From contig JBGCEO010000023.1 of the NCBI GenBank assembly GCA_045106475.1, forward strand, positions 107,975-171,974: 64,000 bases of DNA, in the 5' to 3' direction. How positions within the stretch are numbered: the stretch's first letter is position 1; each line of letters begins with the position of its first letter. Origin of the DNA: Granulosicoccus sp045106475. GTDB taxonomy: Bacteria; Pseudomonadota; Gammaproteobacteria; Granulosicoccales; Granulosicoccaceae. Below the pieces are notes generated by a model. The model had not been told where the DNA came from. It made no database searches and worked only from the letters and a program-made list of their open reading frames with translations. Below are positions 1-9,169 of this stretch, piece by piece. The translations under genes were made by a program, and so were the position numbers.

Positions 1-1
1 T

Positions 2-1480
2 ATTGAGCGTGCCAGTATCAAGGCAGATGTTCATCCAGTGATCGAAGGCTACGAACCCCCTCGCGATGCCCGGCTGCAGTCATTTCGTATCACACCCGAT
101 CCAGGCGTCATAGAGGTCAATATTCACCCATCGGGAAGCTTCAAGGAGATAGTCGAAAAAACAGAAACGATCTATGAGGCAGCACGTGAATCAAGACTGG
201 GTGCCGAAAAATTTATGGTCGATGGTAGACATACGGGAACCGGTGGCGGCAATCATGTAACGATGGGCGGTTACACGCCAGCTGATAGCCCATTCTTGCG
301 ACGCCCGGATTTACTCCGCAGCCTGATTACCTTCTGGCAGCACCACCCGAGTTTGTCTTATCTGTTCTCAGGCATGTTTGTCGGTCCAACCAGTCAGGCT
401 CCCAGGATAGACGAGGCGCGAAATGAATCACTCTACGAATTGGAAATGGCTCTGAGCCGTTTACCAAGTGGCGATAGCGACAAGCCATGGCTGGTTGATC
501 GCCTCTTACGTAATCTACTGATAGATGTAACCGGCAACACTCACCGTACCGAAATTTGCATAGACAAACTGTATTCTCCTGATGGTCCTGCGGGCCGATT
601 AGGCATTGTTGAACTCAGGGCTTTTGAAATGCCTCCCCATGCCCGTATGAGTATTGTGCAGGCCCTTTTAATCAGATGTTTGATCAGCCGGTTTTGGGAC
701 AAGCCCTACAGCGGCACCCTGATTCGATGGGGAACCGAACTACACGACAAGTTCATGCTTCCCCACTATTTGTGGCAAGACATCACTGATGTCATAAAAG
801 ATCTTAACCAGCATGGCTTTGATTTTGATGCGCAATGGCTTGATGCTTTCTGGGAATTTCGCTTCCCGGTATTTGGTGTCCGTCAAATAGATGATATATC
901 TCTCGAACTTCGAGCGGGTATCGAACCCTGGCATGTACTGGGTGAAGAGGCAGCGGCTGGTGGTATGGCTCGCTACGTTGACTCATCACTGGAGCGGGTG
1001 CAGCTCAAAGTATCAGGCCTGACTCAAGATCGTCACAAAATTGTTTGCAATGGCTGTTTGCTGCCACTTCGCCCAACCGGCAAGGCTGGTGAGTATGTGG
1101 TCGGCATTCGCTATAGAGCCTGGCAACCTACCTTTGCCCTGCACCCGGATTTGCCAGTAGATACACCGCTCGTATTTGATGTAATTGACACCTGGTCTAA
1201 CCGAAGTCTTGGAGGGTGTTCGTACCACGTATCCGACCCGGGTGGTAGAAACTACGACGATGTTCCGGTTAATGCCAACGTGGCCGAAGCACGCCGCCTG
1301 GCACGCTTCGATCCAGACCACCATACCCCTGCCAAGGCTTCCATCATGGCACCCACTACCGCGGGAGCTGCGCGTTTTGAAAACACAGAGGCATCTGTTG
1401 AGGTCATGATCGATGGAGTGCTGCGCGAAAGTGTCGAGTATCCCTGTACAGCAGACATGCGGCAAAGGGTTCGTTCATAG
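2..1480 (+). CDS. DUF2126 transglutaminase-family protein, C-terminal part (5' end outside window)
   Basis: The frame is open from base 2 with no start, so only the last ~490 residues of a protein that is usually about 1100 residues are present. The C-terminal half carries the conserved DUF2126 signature, including GIEPWHVLGEE, a GGMARYVDSS stretch and a final region with GGCSYHVSDPGGR. In full-length relatives an N-terminal transglutaminase-like cysteine-protease domain precedes this part; it would lie upstream of the window. Relatives often sit with alpha-E and circularly permuted ATP-grasp genes, suggesting a peptide-forming or peptide-modifying role, but the reaction is not established. 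The stop is 11 bp from the end of the convergent ABC permease gene. Family assignment is confident; function is not. Confidence 0.85.
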   Translation: MERASIKADVHPVIEGYEPPRDARLQSFRITPDPGVIEVNIHPSGSFKEIVEKTETIYEAARESRLGAEKFMVDGRHTGTGGGNHVTMGGYTPADSPFLRRPDLLRSLITFWQHHPSLSYLFSGMFVGPTSQAPRIDEARNESLYELEMALSRLPSGDSDKPWLVDRLLRNLLIDVTGNTHRTEICIDKLYSPDGPAGRLGIVELRAFEMPPHARMSIVQALLIRCLISRFWDKPYSGTLIRWGTELHDKFMLPHYLWQDITDVIKDLNQHGFDFDAQWLDAFWEFRFPVFGVRQIDDISLELRAGIEPWHVLGEEAAAGGMARYVDSSLERVQLKVSGLTQDRHKIVCNGCLLPLRPTGKAGEYVVGIRYRAWQPTFALHPDLPVDTPLVFDVIDTWSNRSLGGCSYHVSDPGGRNYDDVPVNANVAEARRLARFDPDHHTPAKASIMAPTTAGAARFENTEASVEVMIDGVLRESVEYPCTADMRQRVRS

Positions 1481-1491
1481 CAGTTTTTTAC

Positions 1492-2253
1492 TCACTGCCG
1501 TAACTTATAACCACTTCTGAACATTGCCCAGACAATCAACATACAGGCAAGCATAAAGAATAAGATCATTGCCAGGCTAACAGTAACACTTACATCAGAC
1601 ACCTCAAAAAAGCTCCATCGAAAACCGCTAATCAAATACAGAACAGGATTAAGCAACGTTACTTTCTGCCAGAACTCGGGGAGCATATTGACCGAGTAAA
1701 AACTGCCTCCCAGAAAAACCAGTGGTGTGATCACCAGCAGCGGTATTAACTGAAGTTTCTCGAAATTGTCAGCCCACAACCCAATAATAAATCCAAACAA
1801 GCTGAAGGAGATGCACGTCATAAGCAAGAAGGCCACCATCCACACAGGGTGCGCAATATGCAGTTCTACAAAGAAGGAGGCTGTAATCAAAATGATGGTA
1901 CCAATAATCAGCGACTTGGTAGCGGCAGCTCCCACATAGCCCAAAACCAGTTCAAACGAAGAGACGGGGGCTGACATTAACTCATAGACAGTGCCGGTAA
2001 ATTTGGGGAAGAAGATACCAAACGAAGCATTGGAGATGCTTTGCGTCAACAAAGAAAGCATGATCAGACCGGGAACAATGAACGATCCATAACTCACCCC
2101 CTCGATTGCTTGAATTCGGGAACCGATTGCAGACCCAAACACGACAAAATACAAAACAGTAGAGATAACTGGTGATGCAATACTTTGCATTAACGTCTTT
2201 CGGGCACGACGCATCTCGGTGATATAGATTGCCTTGACCGCTTCAACGTTCAT
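1492..2253 (-). CDS. ABC-2 type transporter permease (YadH-like)
   Basis: A 253-residue membrane protein with about six hydrophobic segments and the ABC-2 permease architecture, including a PVSSFELVLGY cytoplasmic segment and a late GGSFYSVNMLP extracytoplasmic loop typical of the YadH/NodJ-type exporters. Its start overlaps the end of the upstream ATPase gene by 11 bp, so the two are almost certainly translationally coupled and form one exporter. The substrate cannot be read from sequence; relatives export drugs, polysaccharide or lipid-linked material. The gene is last in a leftward run that begins with the sortase-system response regulator, so a link to cell-surface assembly is possible but only inferred. 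Confidence 0.9.
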   Translation of the reverse strand: MNVEAVKAIYITEMRRARKTLMQSIASPVISTVLYFVVFGSAIGSRIQAIEGVSYGSFIVPGLIMLSLLTQSISNASFGIFFPKFTGTVYELMSAPVSSFELVLGYVGAAATKSLIIGTIILITASFFVELHIAHPVWMVAFLLMTCISFSLFGFIIGLWADNFEKLQLIPLLVITPLVFLGGSFYSVNMLPEFWQKVTLLNPVLYLISGFRWSFFEVSDVSVTVSLAMILFFMLACMLIVWAMFRSGYKLRQ

Positions 2254-3187
2254 CTTTGTTCTGTACCAGATTGACGAATATATCCTCCAGAGAACTCTGA
2301 GAGGTGTTTAGATCTTTCAGGCTCAGCCCTGCGTCATTGAGTGCCTGAAGTAAAGCGGTAATCCCGGTGCGCTCACTTTGTGTATCGAATGTGTAGGTAA
2401 TTTGTTGACCGCTATTCGATAGTTCAATATCGAACTCTGACAGCGAGGAAGGTATTTTCTCGATGGATGATTTGAGATCTATGATCAGTTGTTTGCGCCC
2501 GAGCGATACCATCAGATTAGCCTTTTCATCGATGACCAACAAACGCCCATCACTGATAACTCCGACCCTATCGGCGATTTCCTCAGCCTCTTCTATGTAG
2601 TGTGTGGTTAAAATAATGGTGACCCCATCCTGTCTTAATTTGTCCACCAGTGCCCACATATCTTTTCTCAATTCAACGTCGACACCTGCTGTCGGTTCAT
2701 CGAGAAAGAGCACCCGGGGTTCGTGGGCCAGCGCCTTGGCAATTAATACACGACGTTTCATGCCTCCTGACAAGCGACTCACTATATCGCCTCGCTTATC
2801 CATTAGTGAGAGGTCCGATAACAGCTTCTCAATTTTTGCATCGTCAGCTTTCAGGCCGAACAAGCCCCGACTGAACCGCACTGTGTCCATGACAATATCA
2901 AACGCACCCAAAGTGAGTTCTTGAGGTACCAATCCAATGAGTTTTCTGGTGGCACGATAGTCTTTAATGATGTCATTCCCCCCCACGGTGACTGTGCCTG
3001 CAGTGGGCGTTACCAAGCCGCAAATGGTTGAGATAAGAGTCGTCTTGCCGGCACCGTTAGGGCCGAGTAACGCCAGAATTTCACCTTCTTTGATATCCAA
3101 ATCAATTCCCTTGAGCGCCTGATGCCCACCCTCATAGGTTTTGGTCAGACCGCGAATTGAAATGATAGGTTTTTGTGTATCAGCCAT
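2243..3187 (-). CDS. ABC transporter ATP-binding protein (YadG-like)
   Basis: A 314-residue nucleotide-binding subunit. Walker A (GPNGAGKTT, residues 42-50), the signature motif (LSGGM, 139-143) and Walker B (VLFLDEP, 159-165) are intact, followed by the H-loop (TTHYIEEAEE). The ~80 residues after the ATPase core form the C-terminal extension usual for DrrA/YadG-type exporters. It pairs with the overlapping permease gene downstream. The start lies 53 bp downstream of the histidine kinase gene on the same strand, so cotranscription with the two-component system is plausible. Exporter ATPase identity is firm; the cargo is unknown. Confidence 0.93.
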   Translation of the reverse strand: MADTQKPIISIRGLTKTYEGGHQALKGIDLDIKEGEILALLGPNGAGKTTLISTICGLVTPTAGTVTVGGNDIIKDYRATRKLIGLVPQELTLGAFDIVMDTVRFSRGLFGLKADDAKIEKLLSDLSLMDKRGDIVSRLSGGMKRRVLIAKALAHEPRVLFLDEPTAGVDVELRKDMWALVDKLRQDGVTIILTTHYIEEAEEIADRVGVISDGRLLVIDEKANLMVSLGRKQLIIDLKSSIEKIPSSLSEFDIELSNSGQQITYTFDTQSERTGITALLQALNDAGLSLKDLNTSQSSLEDIFVNLVQNKDER

Positions 3188-3240
3188 GGCCTATTGTCTC
3201 ACGAGTCACACTCGGGCTGCAGCTTGAACTCACGGCTGTC

Positions 3241-5466
3241 TTACATTACGGGCAATTTGATTCCGACGAAAACACCTGAATCTCGATTTTCAGCAAAAAC
3301 CGATCCTTCATGCGCTTCGGCAATCATGCGCACAATATAGAGACCCAACCCAAGATGTAAATCGTCACTACCGTGTGGGCGATTCGAGTACATCGGATCA
3401 AACAACTGATCTAACGCAGCCTCATCGATAGGTGAGCCACCATTCTCTACCGCCAGAACAACTTGGCGAGAGTAGCCTTTAGCTGTTCCGTCAGTTTCAT
3501 CAAAAAACATGTGTAATACCAGTTTCTTATCAATCGCAAATCCAACTGCATTTTCGACCAGTTTGTCAAAAGCCTGCTGCAATAACTCTGGCGACGCATT
3601 CACGCTTATCGATTGTGGAGCCGATGAGCTAAGGACAAATTCATGCTCGGTATATACCTGTTGATAACGCAGCCGCGAGCCTTCCAGCCATTCAAGAAGA
3701 TTAACCGGCTGCATTTGCGCCATCTGCACGGTTTGCTCCAATCGGGTAGATTCCACCAGCGCCTGAATAATGGATTTTAACTGCTCTGCACCTCCACTAG
3801 CCCGATCAATTAGCATGCGAGACTGCGTATCCAGGCTCTCTCGATCCAGGTTCTCAATGGACGTGCGCACAACTGATAGCGGAGTACGCAGCTCGTGCGA
3901 CAAGCGCCCTGACAAGGCTTCAAGATACTGCGTGTAAGCCGCTGATCGAGACAGCAGCGCCGATAGTTTTCGGGATAAATCGCCTATCTCATCCCGGGCG
4001 TCACTACCGGGCAATCCTCGCACCCTGCCATCTGCCGCAATTGCATGCTGGGCTTGGCGCGACAACCTGCGTATTCGTGCGGACAAGACGGTCGCAAACA
4101 CTAAAAGCCCACTGCCAGCAAGCAGGCTCACCAATAATAGAAGACTGAACAACTGTGCCAACTGACTACCCGCATAAGCACTAGAGTGCTCTTCATTGGC
4201 TTCGATCAGCAAGTATCCACGCAGGGATTCAACTCCTAAGGGTGCAAGGGTTCCCAATACTCGATCATTGTCCTCAGTAACATAACGCGATGTAACGGGC
4301 GAATCACCAACAACAGTTGCACGCCGCTGCTCATCCAGTTTCAGCGTTGATGATTTTTGATAACTCTCCGGCAACAAGGGTAGATCACCTGCAATAAAAA
4401 ATGCGAACACGCGATGCAGAAGCGCACTGAGCAAACCTCGGCTGGTTGCAGCCTGAGCGTCGGCTTCATCCTGAAACTCGTTGACCGTATTTAGCTTGTT
4501 AACGTCAGCTATAAGTCTGCCGTTCACATCAAACAACCTGGCACGAACACCGGGCGTGGTCCATGTAAGCAATCTATTTCTAACTGCTTCATTTTCATAA
4601 AACAGCAAACCCAGGTGATCAGATACCGTCAGGTGATTATCAGCATGTGTTTCTGACATGGCTTGAGGACTTATGTTGCCGACAAAATGATGTCGAGAGC
4701 CGGACTGACTATCGACATCGACAACCGACACTCCTACCGGGCTGGCCATCGGTGGCAGTGGTAAACTAACCTCAAGCTGATAACCGGTTTGGGTCTGCAC
4801 CCAAACAGCCTGCCATTGATCTATCTGCCTGCCCGCAGGGATCATTCGCCTCTGGTCCAAAACGCCTTTTGATGCCGTCAATGCACGGAGTGGTCCGGGT
4901 GCTATCGCACGAAACAAAGCATGCTGCCAACGACCAGCAGGTGATTGCACCAGGAGCTCTACAGCATCTCCATTGACAAGCCGTGTTTGAAAATCTGGTA
5001 ACTCACCCTCACCCGCATCAGATTTTAAGATGGGTGGCTGATGATATATGACGTTATTATCCTCGATTGAAATCATCAGAAATAAACGCTCACCCCTCCG
5101 GCTCATACGAATTGATGTGCTGACTTTATCCATCGGGCTCTGAGCAGCCAAGGATGCATGCTTGTACTGCTTAGCAGGAGCAATCAGCGTTTGCCAATCA
5201 TCAGCATAACCATCAACAAACAACGGGAATTTGGCTGATTCAGCAAACCAGTCGTTGACCGACTCACTTATTTGCCTTACTTCTAATGCCCGATCAACTT
5301 GCGCTGCTTCCGACATAGCCAACCGCATATTGGCTACCTTAAGCGTTTGCTCATCAATTCTGGTTTGCTGTAATGAGCTATAAAGCTGCTTAACACTCTG
5401 CCAACCAACCAATGGCACAGCCAGTGTTAGCGTGCCCGCCAACAACATCTGCGATCGAAGTTTCAT
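3241..5466 (-). CDS. PDS-type sensor histidine kinase
   Basis: A 741-residue membrane kinase. A first hydrophobic segment lies at about residues 8-22 and a second at about 438-462; the roughly 410 residues between them are extracytoplasmic. The early part of that region (about 80-260) has features of a CBM9/DOMON-like beta-sandwich (VDGYADDWQ, NGDAVELLV, YQLEVSLPL). A HAMP-like linker follows, then the H-box SHELRTPL with the phospho-acceptor His at 524, an N-box (LVENAVGF) and a G-box (LGLGLYIVRMI). Size, layout and its place between the regulator and the sortase genes match the histidine kinase of the proteobacterial dedicated sortase system. The response regulator lies 48 bp upstream in the same direction. 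The ligand is unknown. Confidence 0.88.
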   Translation of the reverse strand: MKLRSQMLLAGTLTLAVPLVGWQSVKQLYSSLQQTRIDEQTLKVANMRLAMSEAAQVDRALEVRQISESVNDWFAESAKFPLFVDGYADDWQTLIAPAKQYKHASLAAQSPMDKVSTSIRMSRRGERLFLMISIEDNNVIYHQPPILKSDAGEGELPDFQTRLVNGDAVELLVQSPAGRWQHALFRAIAPGPLRALTASKGVLDQRRMIPAGRQIDQWQAVWVQTQTGYQLEVSLPLPPMASPVGVSVVDVDSQSGSRHHFVGNISPQAMSETHADNHLTVSDHLGLLFYENEAVRNRLLTWTTPGVRARLFDVNGRLIADVNKLNTVNEFQDEADAQAATSRGLLSALLHRVFAFFIAGDLPLLPESYQKSSTLKLDEQRRATVVGDSPVTSRYVTEDNDRVLGTLAPLGVESLRGYLLIEANEEHSSAYAGSQLAQLFSLLLLVSLLAGSGLLVFATVLSARIRRLSRQAQHAIAADGRVRGLPGSDARDEIGDLSRKLSALLSRSAAYTQYLEALSGRLSHELRTPLSVVRTSIENLDRESLDTQSRMLIDRASGGAEQLKSIIQALVESTRLEQTVQMAQMQPVNLLEWLEGSRLRYQQVYTEHEFVLSSSAPQSISVNASPELLQQAFDKLVENAVGFAIDKKLVLHMFFDETDGTAKGYSRQVVLAVENGGSPIDEAALDQLFDPMYSNRPHGSDDLHLGLGLYIVRMIAEAHEGSVFAENRDSGVFVGIKLPVM

Positions 5467-5514
5467 CGAATGGCCGGGGTGTTAGGCATTTGTCCAATAC
5501 TAAGCATCACAAGA

Positions 5515-6231
5515 CTAGTAGAGTAATGTGTCCATCCAGCGATAGCCCAACCCATAGACGGTCTGTATTGCTGCAAAAGAATCATCCATCGCTACAAACT
5601 TAGCTCGAATTCGTTTTATGTGTGCAGTGATGGTCTGATCATCTAAAACAAGGTTAGCAGCGTCCATCAATTGCTGACGACTTCTCACCTGCCCGGGGTT
5701 CTTTGCCATGCAATCCACCAGCCAGTACTCGGTTACTGTCAGATCAACAGCCTGTTCACGCCATTTGGCAACCAACCGAGGTTGATTGAGTTCCAGCAGA
5801 CCTATGGTCCGTATAGCCTCGGCTGCATCCGCCTGAGCAAACGCCTCCACTCTGCGTAACACTGTATTCACACGCGCAACCAATTGGGCCAGACTGATAT
5901 CCTTGGTTAGATAATCGTCGGCACCCAGACGTAACCCTGAAATCACGTCCAGCTCACTGTCTCTGGCCGTTAGAAACAAGATGGGGAGACGAGAAGACAC
6001 CTCCCTGAGCGCTCTGCACAATTCGAAACCGGCCTCACCATCATGGCCCAATCCAATATCGATAATCGCGACATCCGGCAAACGCTGTTGAACAGAGCCA
6101 AGCGCAGTAGCCGCATCGCCAAACCCCAGGACATCAAAGCCCGCTTTGCTCAAAGCCAGTGTGTAATTGTCTCGTAGCGCTGGTTCGTCTTCTACCAGCA
6201 CAACTCTGCGACGTGTGTTTTGCTCAGTCAT
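5515..6231 (-). CDS. PDS-type response regulator, OmpR-like
   Basis: A 238-residue two-component regulator. The receiver domain (about 5-120) has the acidic pair DE near residue 15, the phospho-acceptor Asp58 in AIIDIG and the K of LTKDISL. The C-terminal winged-helix domain (about 145-235) has the OmpR/PhoB form, ending in TVYGLGYRW. It is first in the leftward run regulator-kinase-ABC exporter and diverges from the sortase substrate gene across a 93-bp gap, which would be the natural site for it to control both directions. No clear direct-repeat operator was identified in that gap. Confidence 0.9.
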   Translation of the reverse strand: MTEQNTRRRVVLVEDEPALRDNYTLALSKAGFDVLGFGDAATALGSVQQRLPDVAIIDIGLGHDGEAGFELCRALREVSSRLPILFLTARDSELDVISGLRLGADDYLTKDISLAQLVARVNTVLRRVEAFAQADAAEAIRTIGLLELNQPRLVAKWREQAVDLTVTEYWLVDCMAKNPGQVRSRQQLMDAANLVLDDQTITAHIKRIRAKFVAMDDSFAAIQTVYGLGYRWMDTLLY

Positions 6232-6324
6232 GTTTCATCAGAATTTGTCGGGATTAAGCCCTATTCAATAACAGCAATGTCCTTTCACTGGATTCTACTG
6301 TAGCTAATCACTGGCCATTTTACT

Positions 6325-8484
6325 GTGTTCGATATGCATGATACCTATACCGACCTCACATCACAGAGTTCACGACGTCTAAACGATCAATACCACACAA
6401 TAACAAGTCGCCCCAGACTCTTATCCTGCCTGTTCAACAGCTGGGCTTTTACAAGTCTTCTGATTCTGGCACTACAGATCGCTACCGGGATACGCACAGG
6501 CCATGCCGAGAACAGCCAACCTGGCAGTGGCGTTTTTTTGCTACACCACCCAACTGGCAAGACAGAAGCTGTTCAGCTTGATGCTGAAATCGAGCTATCC
6601 GTACATGGGTTTCTGGCTGAAATGACACTCATACAGACATTCCGGAATACCAGTGATCAATGGCTTGAAGGGAGTTATCTGTTCCCTCTGCCTGAGGAGT
6701 CTGCAATACGCGGCCTGATGTTGCAGATAGGTGATAGAACTATTCATGGCAACGTTGAAACACGGGAAGAGGCGCGATCAACCTACACGACTGCCAAGGA
6801 AGCAGGCCAGATCGCAGGTCTGATTGAACAGCAAAGACCAAATCTGTTCACGATGAAAGTAGCTTCAATCGCGCCAGGAGATCTAATCGAAGTAAAACTG
6901 GATATCCTGATTCCAGTCAACTACGAAAATGATAGATTCTCTATAACACTACCTACAACATTAACGCCGCGCTACGGCGGGCTTGCAGCAGGACACGCAG
7001 CAGAACATGCAGCAGATGTACAAACACCGTTTGGTCAGACTCAGCATATTCGTGGCCCTCGACTAAGTCTCAACGCTCACATTGCACCGATCAAAGATTA
7101 TGCTTCAGTCAGCAGCACTACTCACGTACTGCATAAAGACAATGAATCAATCTCTTTAAGCAATGTACCTATGGATAGAGATATCGAGCTGTCCTGGGAC
7201 AACTCTGTAGCAGATAAAGAGCAAATACATGCCTTTGTCAGCTCCCACAAAGAGCATCGTTATGTACAGATTTTACTAAGTCCACCTGGCATCAAAGTGC
7301 AGAAGACACGTCAGAGTCGCGAACTAATAATGGTCATCGATAAATCCGGATCCATGGCGGGTGTATCCATGGATGCGGCTAAGGAAGCACTACACTATGC
7401 GATTGACGGACTACAGGATAATGACTACGTCAACATAATCGCCTTTGATGATAACAGCTACTCGATGTACCCATCCTCACGGATAGCCGATGAACAAACC
7501 AAACGGCATGCAAGACAATTTATACAGCAGTTAGATGCAGATGGCGGAACTGAAATGCAAAGCGCACTATCGCTAGCCTTAACGCCAAGTTCTAATGATC
7601 AACCTCTACGACAGGTTGTTTTTCTAACAGATGGCAGTGTGGCTTATGAAGACGCAATGCTTGCGCAAATCACTCGTCGGGTAGGCGACAGCCGCTTATT
7701 TACCATTGGTATCGGACCAGCACCTAATACCTGGTTTCTGGAGAAAGCTGCACAAGCCGGTCGAGGTATAGCTTTGAGCATTCAGGATTCTCACAACGTC
7801 GCTGCTTCGATGACGGATTTGCTCTCGAATCTTGCCCATCCCGTGCTCACCGACATATCAATACAATATCCCTCAGGCAATGGCGAACTCTATCCCAGAC
7901 CCATTCCCGATCTCTATGCCAACAAACCGAATATGCTGGTGGCTCGCATTAGCGACACCGTTGAGCAGCTCGAGCTCACAGGCAAACGAGATGGCGAACG
8001 TTGGCGACACACCATCAATCTGAAACAAATAGACAAGCAGAGTAATGATGAGATGGCAAATAGGCACGATGCTGAACCTAGGCGACAACAACAAAAATCG
8101 GCAGAGGCCTCGATTGCGCCTCAAGAGATCGCACCAGCAGTTGCGATGCATTGGTCGCGCTTAAAAATTGCCAGCTTGATGGACGAACAACGCAATGCCG
8201 TGGATACTGATCTTCACAAGAGCAGCATAACGGAACTTGCATTGGAGGTAGGTCTCGTGTCCCGTTACACAAGCTTTGTCGCAGTCGATTCAACCCAGGT
8301 AGTGTCTGCTCCTGCAAACCAGGCAACTGCAAGAGTTTCCAATCTCATACCTGCCGGAAATCAGATGATGAGTATCGCGATGCCTCAAGGCGCTGCTGGC
8401 TCAGATACCTTGGCGGCAATCAGCCTCCTGTTGGGCTTATCAGGCTTTGGGCTCTGCGTACTTGCCAGGTCAAAAAAAGCATGA
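6325..8484 (+). CDS. Marine proteobacterial sortase target protein (VIT + vWA)
   Basis: A 719-residue exported protein and probable sole substrate of the adjoining sortase. A long N-terminal region ends in a hydrophobic signal segment (about 40-60, cleavage probably after GHA). A VIT domain follows (about 65-195, with FPLPEESAI), then a von Willebrand A domain (about 333-510) with the metal-ion site DKSGS (Asp339, Ser341, Ser343) and TDGS. The C terminus has the sorting-signal layout: MPQGAAGSD, a hydrophobic stretch and a basic tail RSKKA. The proposed start is GTG; an in-frame ATG at 6334 is equally possible and neither has a good ribosome-binding site. The stop overlaps the sortase start by 4 bp, implying coupled translation. 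Confidence 0.9.
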   Translation: MFDMHDTYTDLTSQSSRRLNDQYHTITSRPRLLSCLFNSWAFTSLLILALQIATGIRTGHAENSQPGSGVFLLHHPTGKTEAVQLDAEIELSVHGFLAEMTLIQTFRNTSDQWLEGSYLFPLPEESAIRGLMLQIGDRTIHGNVETREEARSTYTTAKEAGQIAGLIEQQRPNLFTMKVASIAPGDLIEVKLDILIPVNYENDRFSITLPTTLTPRYGGLAAGHAAEHAADVQTPFGQTQHIRGPRLSLNAHIAPIKDYASVSSTTHVLHKDNESISLSNVPMDRDIELSWDNSVADKEQIHAFVSSHKEHRYVQILLSPPGIKVQKTRQSRELIMVIDKSGSMAGVSMDAAKEALHYAIDGLQDNDYVNIIAFDDNSYSMYPSSRIADEQTKRHARQFIQQLDADGGTEMQSALSLALTPSSNDQPLRQVVFLTDGSVAYEDAMLAQITRRVGDSRLFTIGIGPAPNTWFLEKAAQAGRGIALSIQDSHNVAASMTDLLSNLAHPVLTDISIQYPSGNGELYPRPIPDLYANKPNMLVARISDTVEQLELTGKRDGERWRHTINLKQIDKQSNDEMANRHDAEPRRQQQKSAEASIAPQEIAPAVAMHWSRLKIASLMDEQRNAVDTDLHKSSITELALEVGLVSRYTSFVAVDSTQVVSAPANQATARVSNLIPAGNQMMSIAMPQGAAGSDTLAAISLLLGLSGFGLCVLARSKKA

Positions 8485-9131
8485 TTGCCAAGCACTCAAA
8501 ATCCCTGATGGGGATCATAGGCTTGTTAATGGCGTTTTCAGTTTTAACAGGCGTAGAGGCTGCCTGGATCATGGGCAAGGCAAAAGTTGCTCAGTACTTG
8601 CTAGCCGCATCCTGGAAAGACAGCCTTGAACAAGGCCATACAAAAAAACCATGGGCCTGGGCGGATGTTCAAACAATAGCGAAAATCAGCATCCCTGCAG
8701 CACGCAAAACACTTATTGTGCTAAACGATGCATCCGGAGAGGCAATGGCCTTTGGTCCAGGGCTAGTTGCCGGTAGTCCAGAGCATGCAATGAGCAGCAC
8801 CTTGGCCATTGGCGGTCATCGCGATACACATATGCGCTTTCTCGAACACCTACCGCTGGATTCCATTATAAGCCTGGACACTATTGAGCATCGTAACCTT
8901 CACTACAGGTTGCTCGACAAACAAATAGTGGATACGCGTAAACAGACTCTCGCCATTTCGCAACAACTACCCGGGCTTGTTTTGATTACCTGCTACCCCT
9001 TCAATGCAGCCCAGACTGGTGGGCCATTGCGACTGGTTGCGCGTGCAATTCTGACAAACCCTACCATCGACGAACAGGATGTAATATTCCAAAGTAAACC
9101 TGAAGATAAATCAGCCGGACAGTGGTTGTGA
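8481..9131 (+). CDS. Class GN sortase
   Basis: A 216-residue membrane-anchored transpeptidase. One N-terminal hydrophobic segment (about 10-32) is followed by a periplasm-facing sortase domain. The catalytic set is visible: His in GGHRDTH (113, with His117 also present), Cys171 in LITCYPF and Arg184 in GPLRLV. The LITCYPF and GPLR motifs are characteristic of the proteobacterial GN class. It is encoded immediately after, and overlapping, its presumed substrate and is expected to cleave that protein's C-terminal signal and attach it to an unknown surface acceptor. Gram-negative sortases of this class remain functionally obscure. Confidence 0.93.
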   Translation: MIAKHSKSLMGIIGLLMAFSVLTGVEAAWIMGKAKVAQYLLAASWKDSLEQGHTKKPWAWADVQTIAKISIPAARKTLIVLNDASGEAMAFGPGLVAGSPEHAMSSTLAIGGHRDTHMRFLEHLPLDSIISLDTIEHRNLHYRLLDKQIVDTRKQTLAISQQLPGLVLITCYPFNAAQTGGPLRLVARAILTNPTIDEQDVIFQSKPEDKSAGQWL

Positions 9132-9169
9132 TTGTTTGTTTGTCATAAGAGTTGCTCTACACTAGGCAG

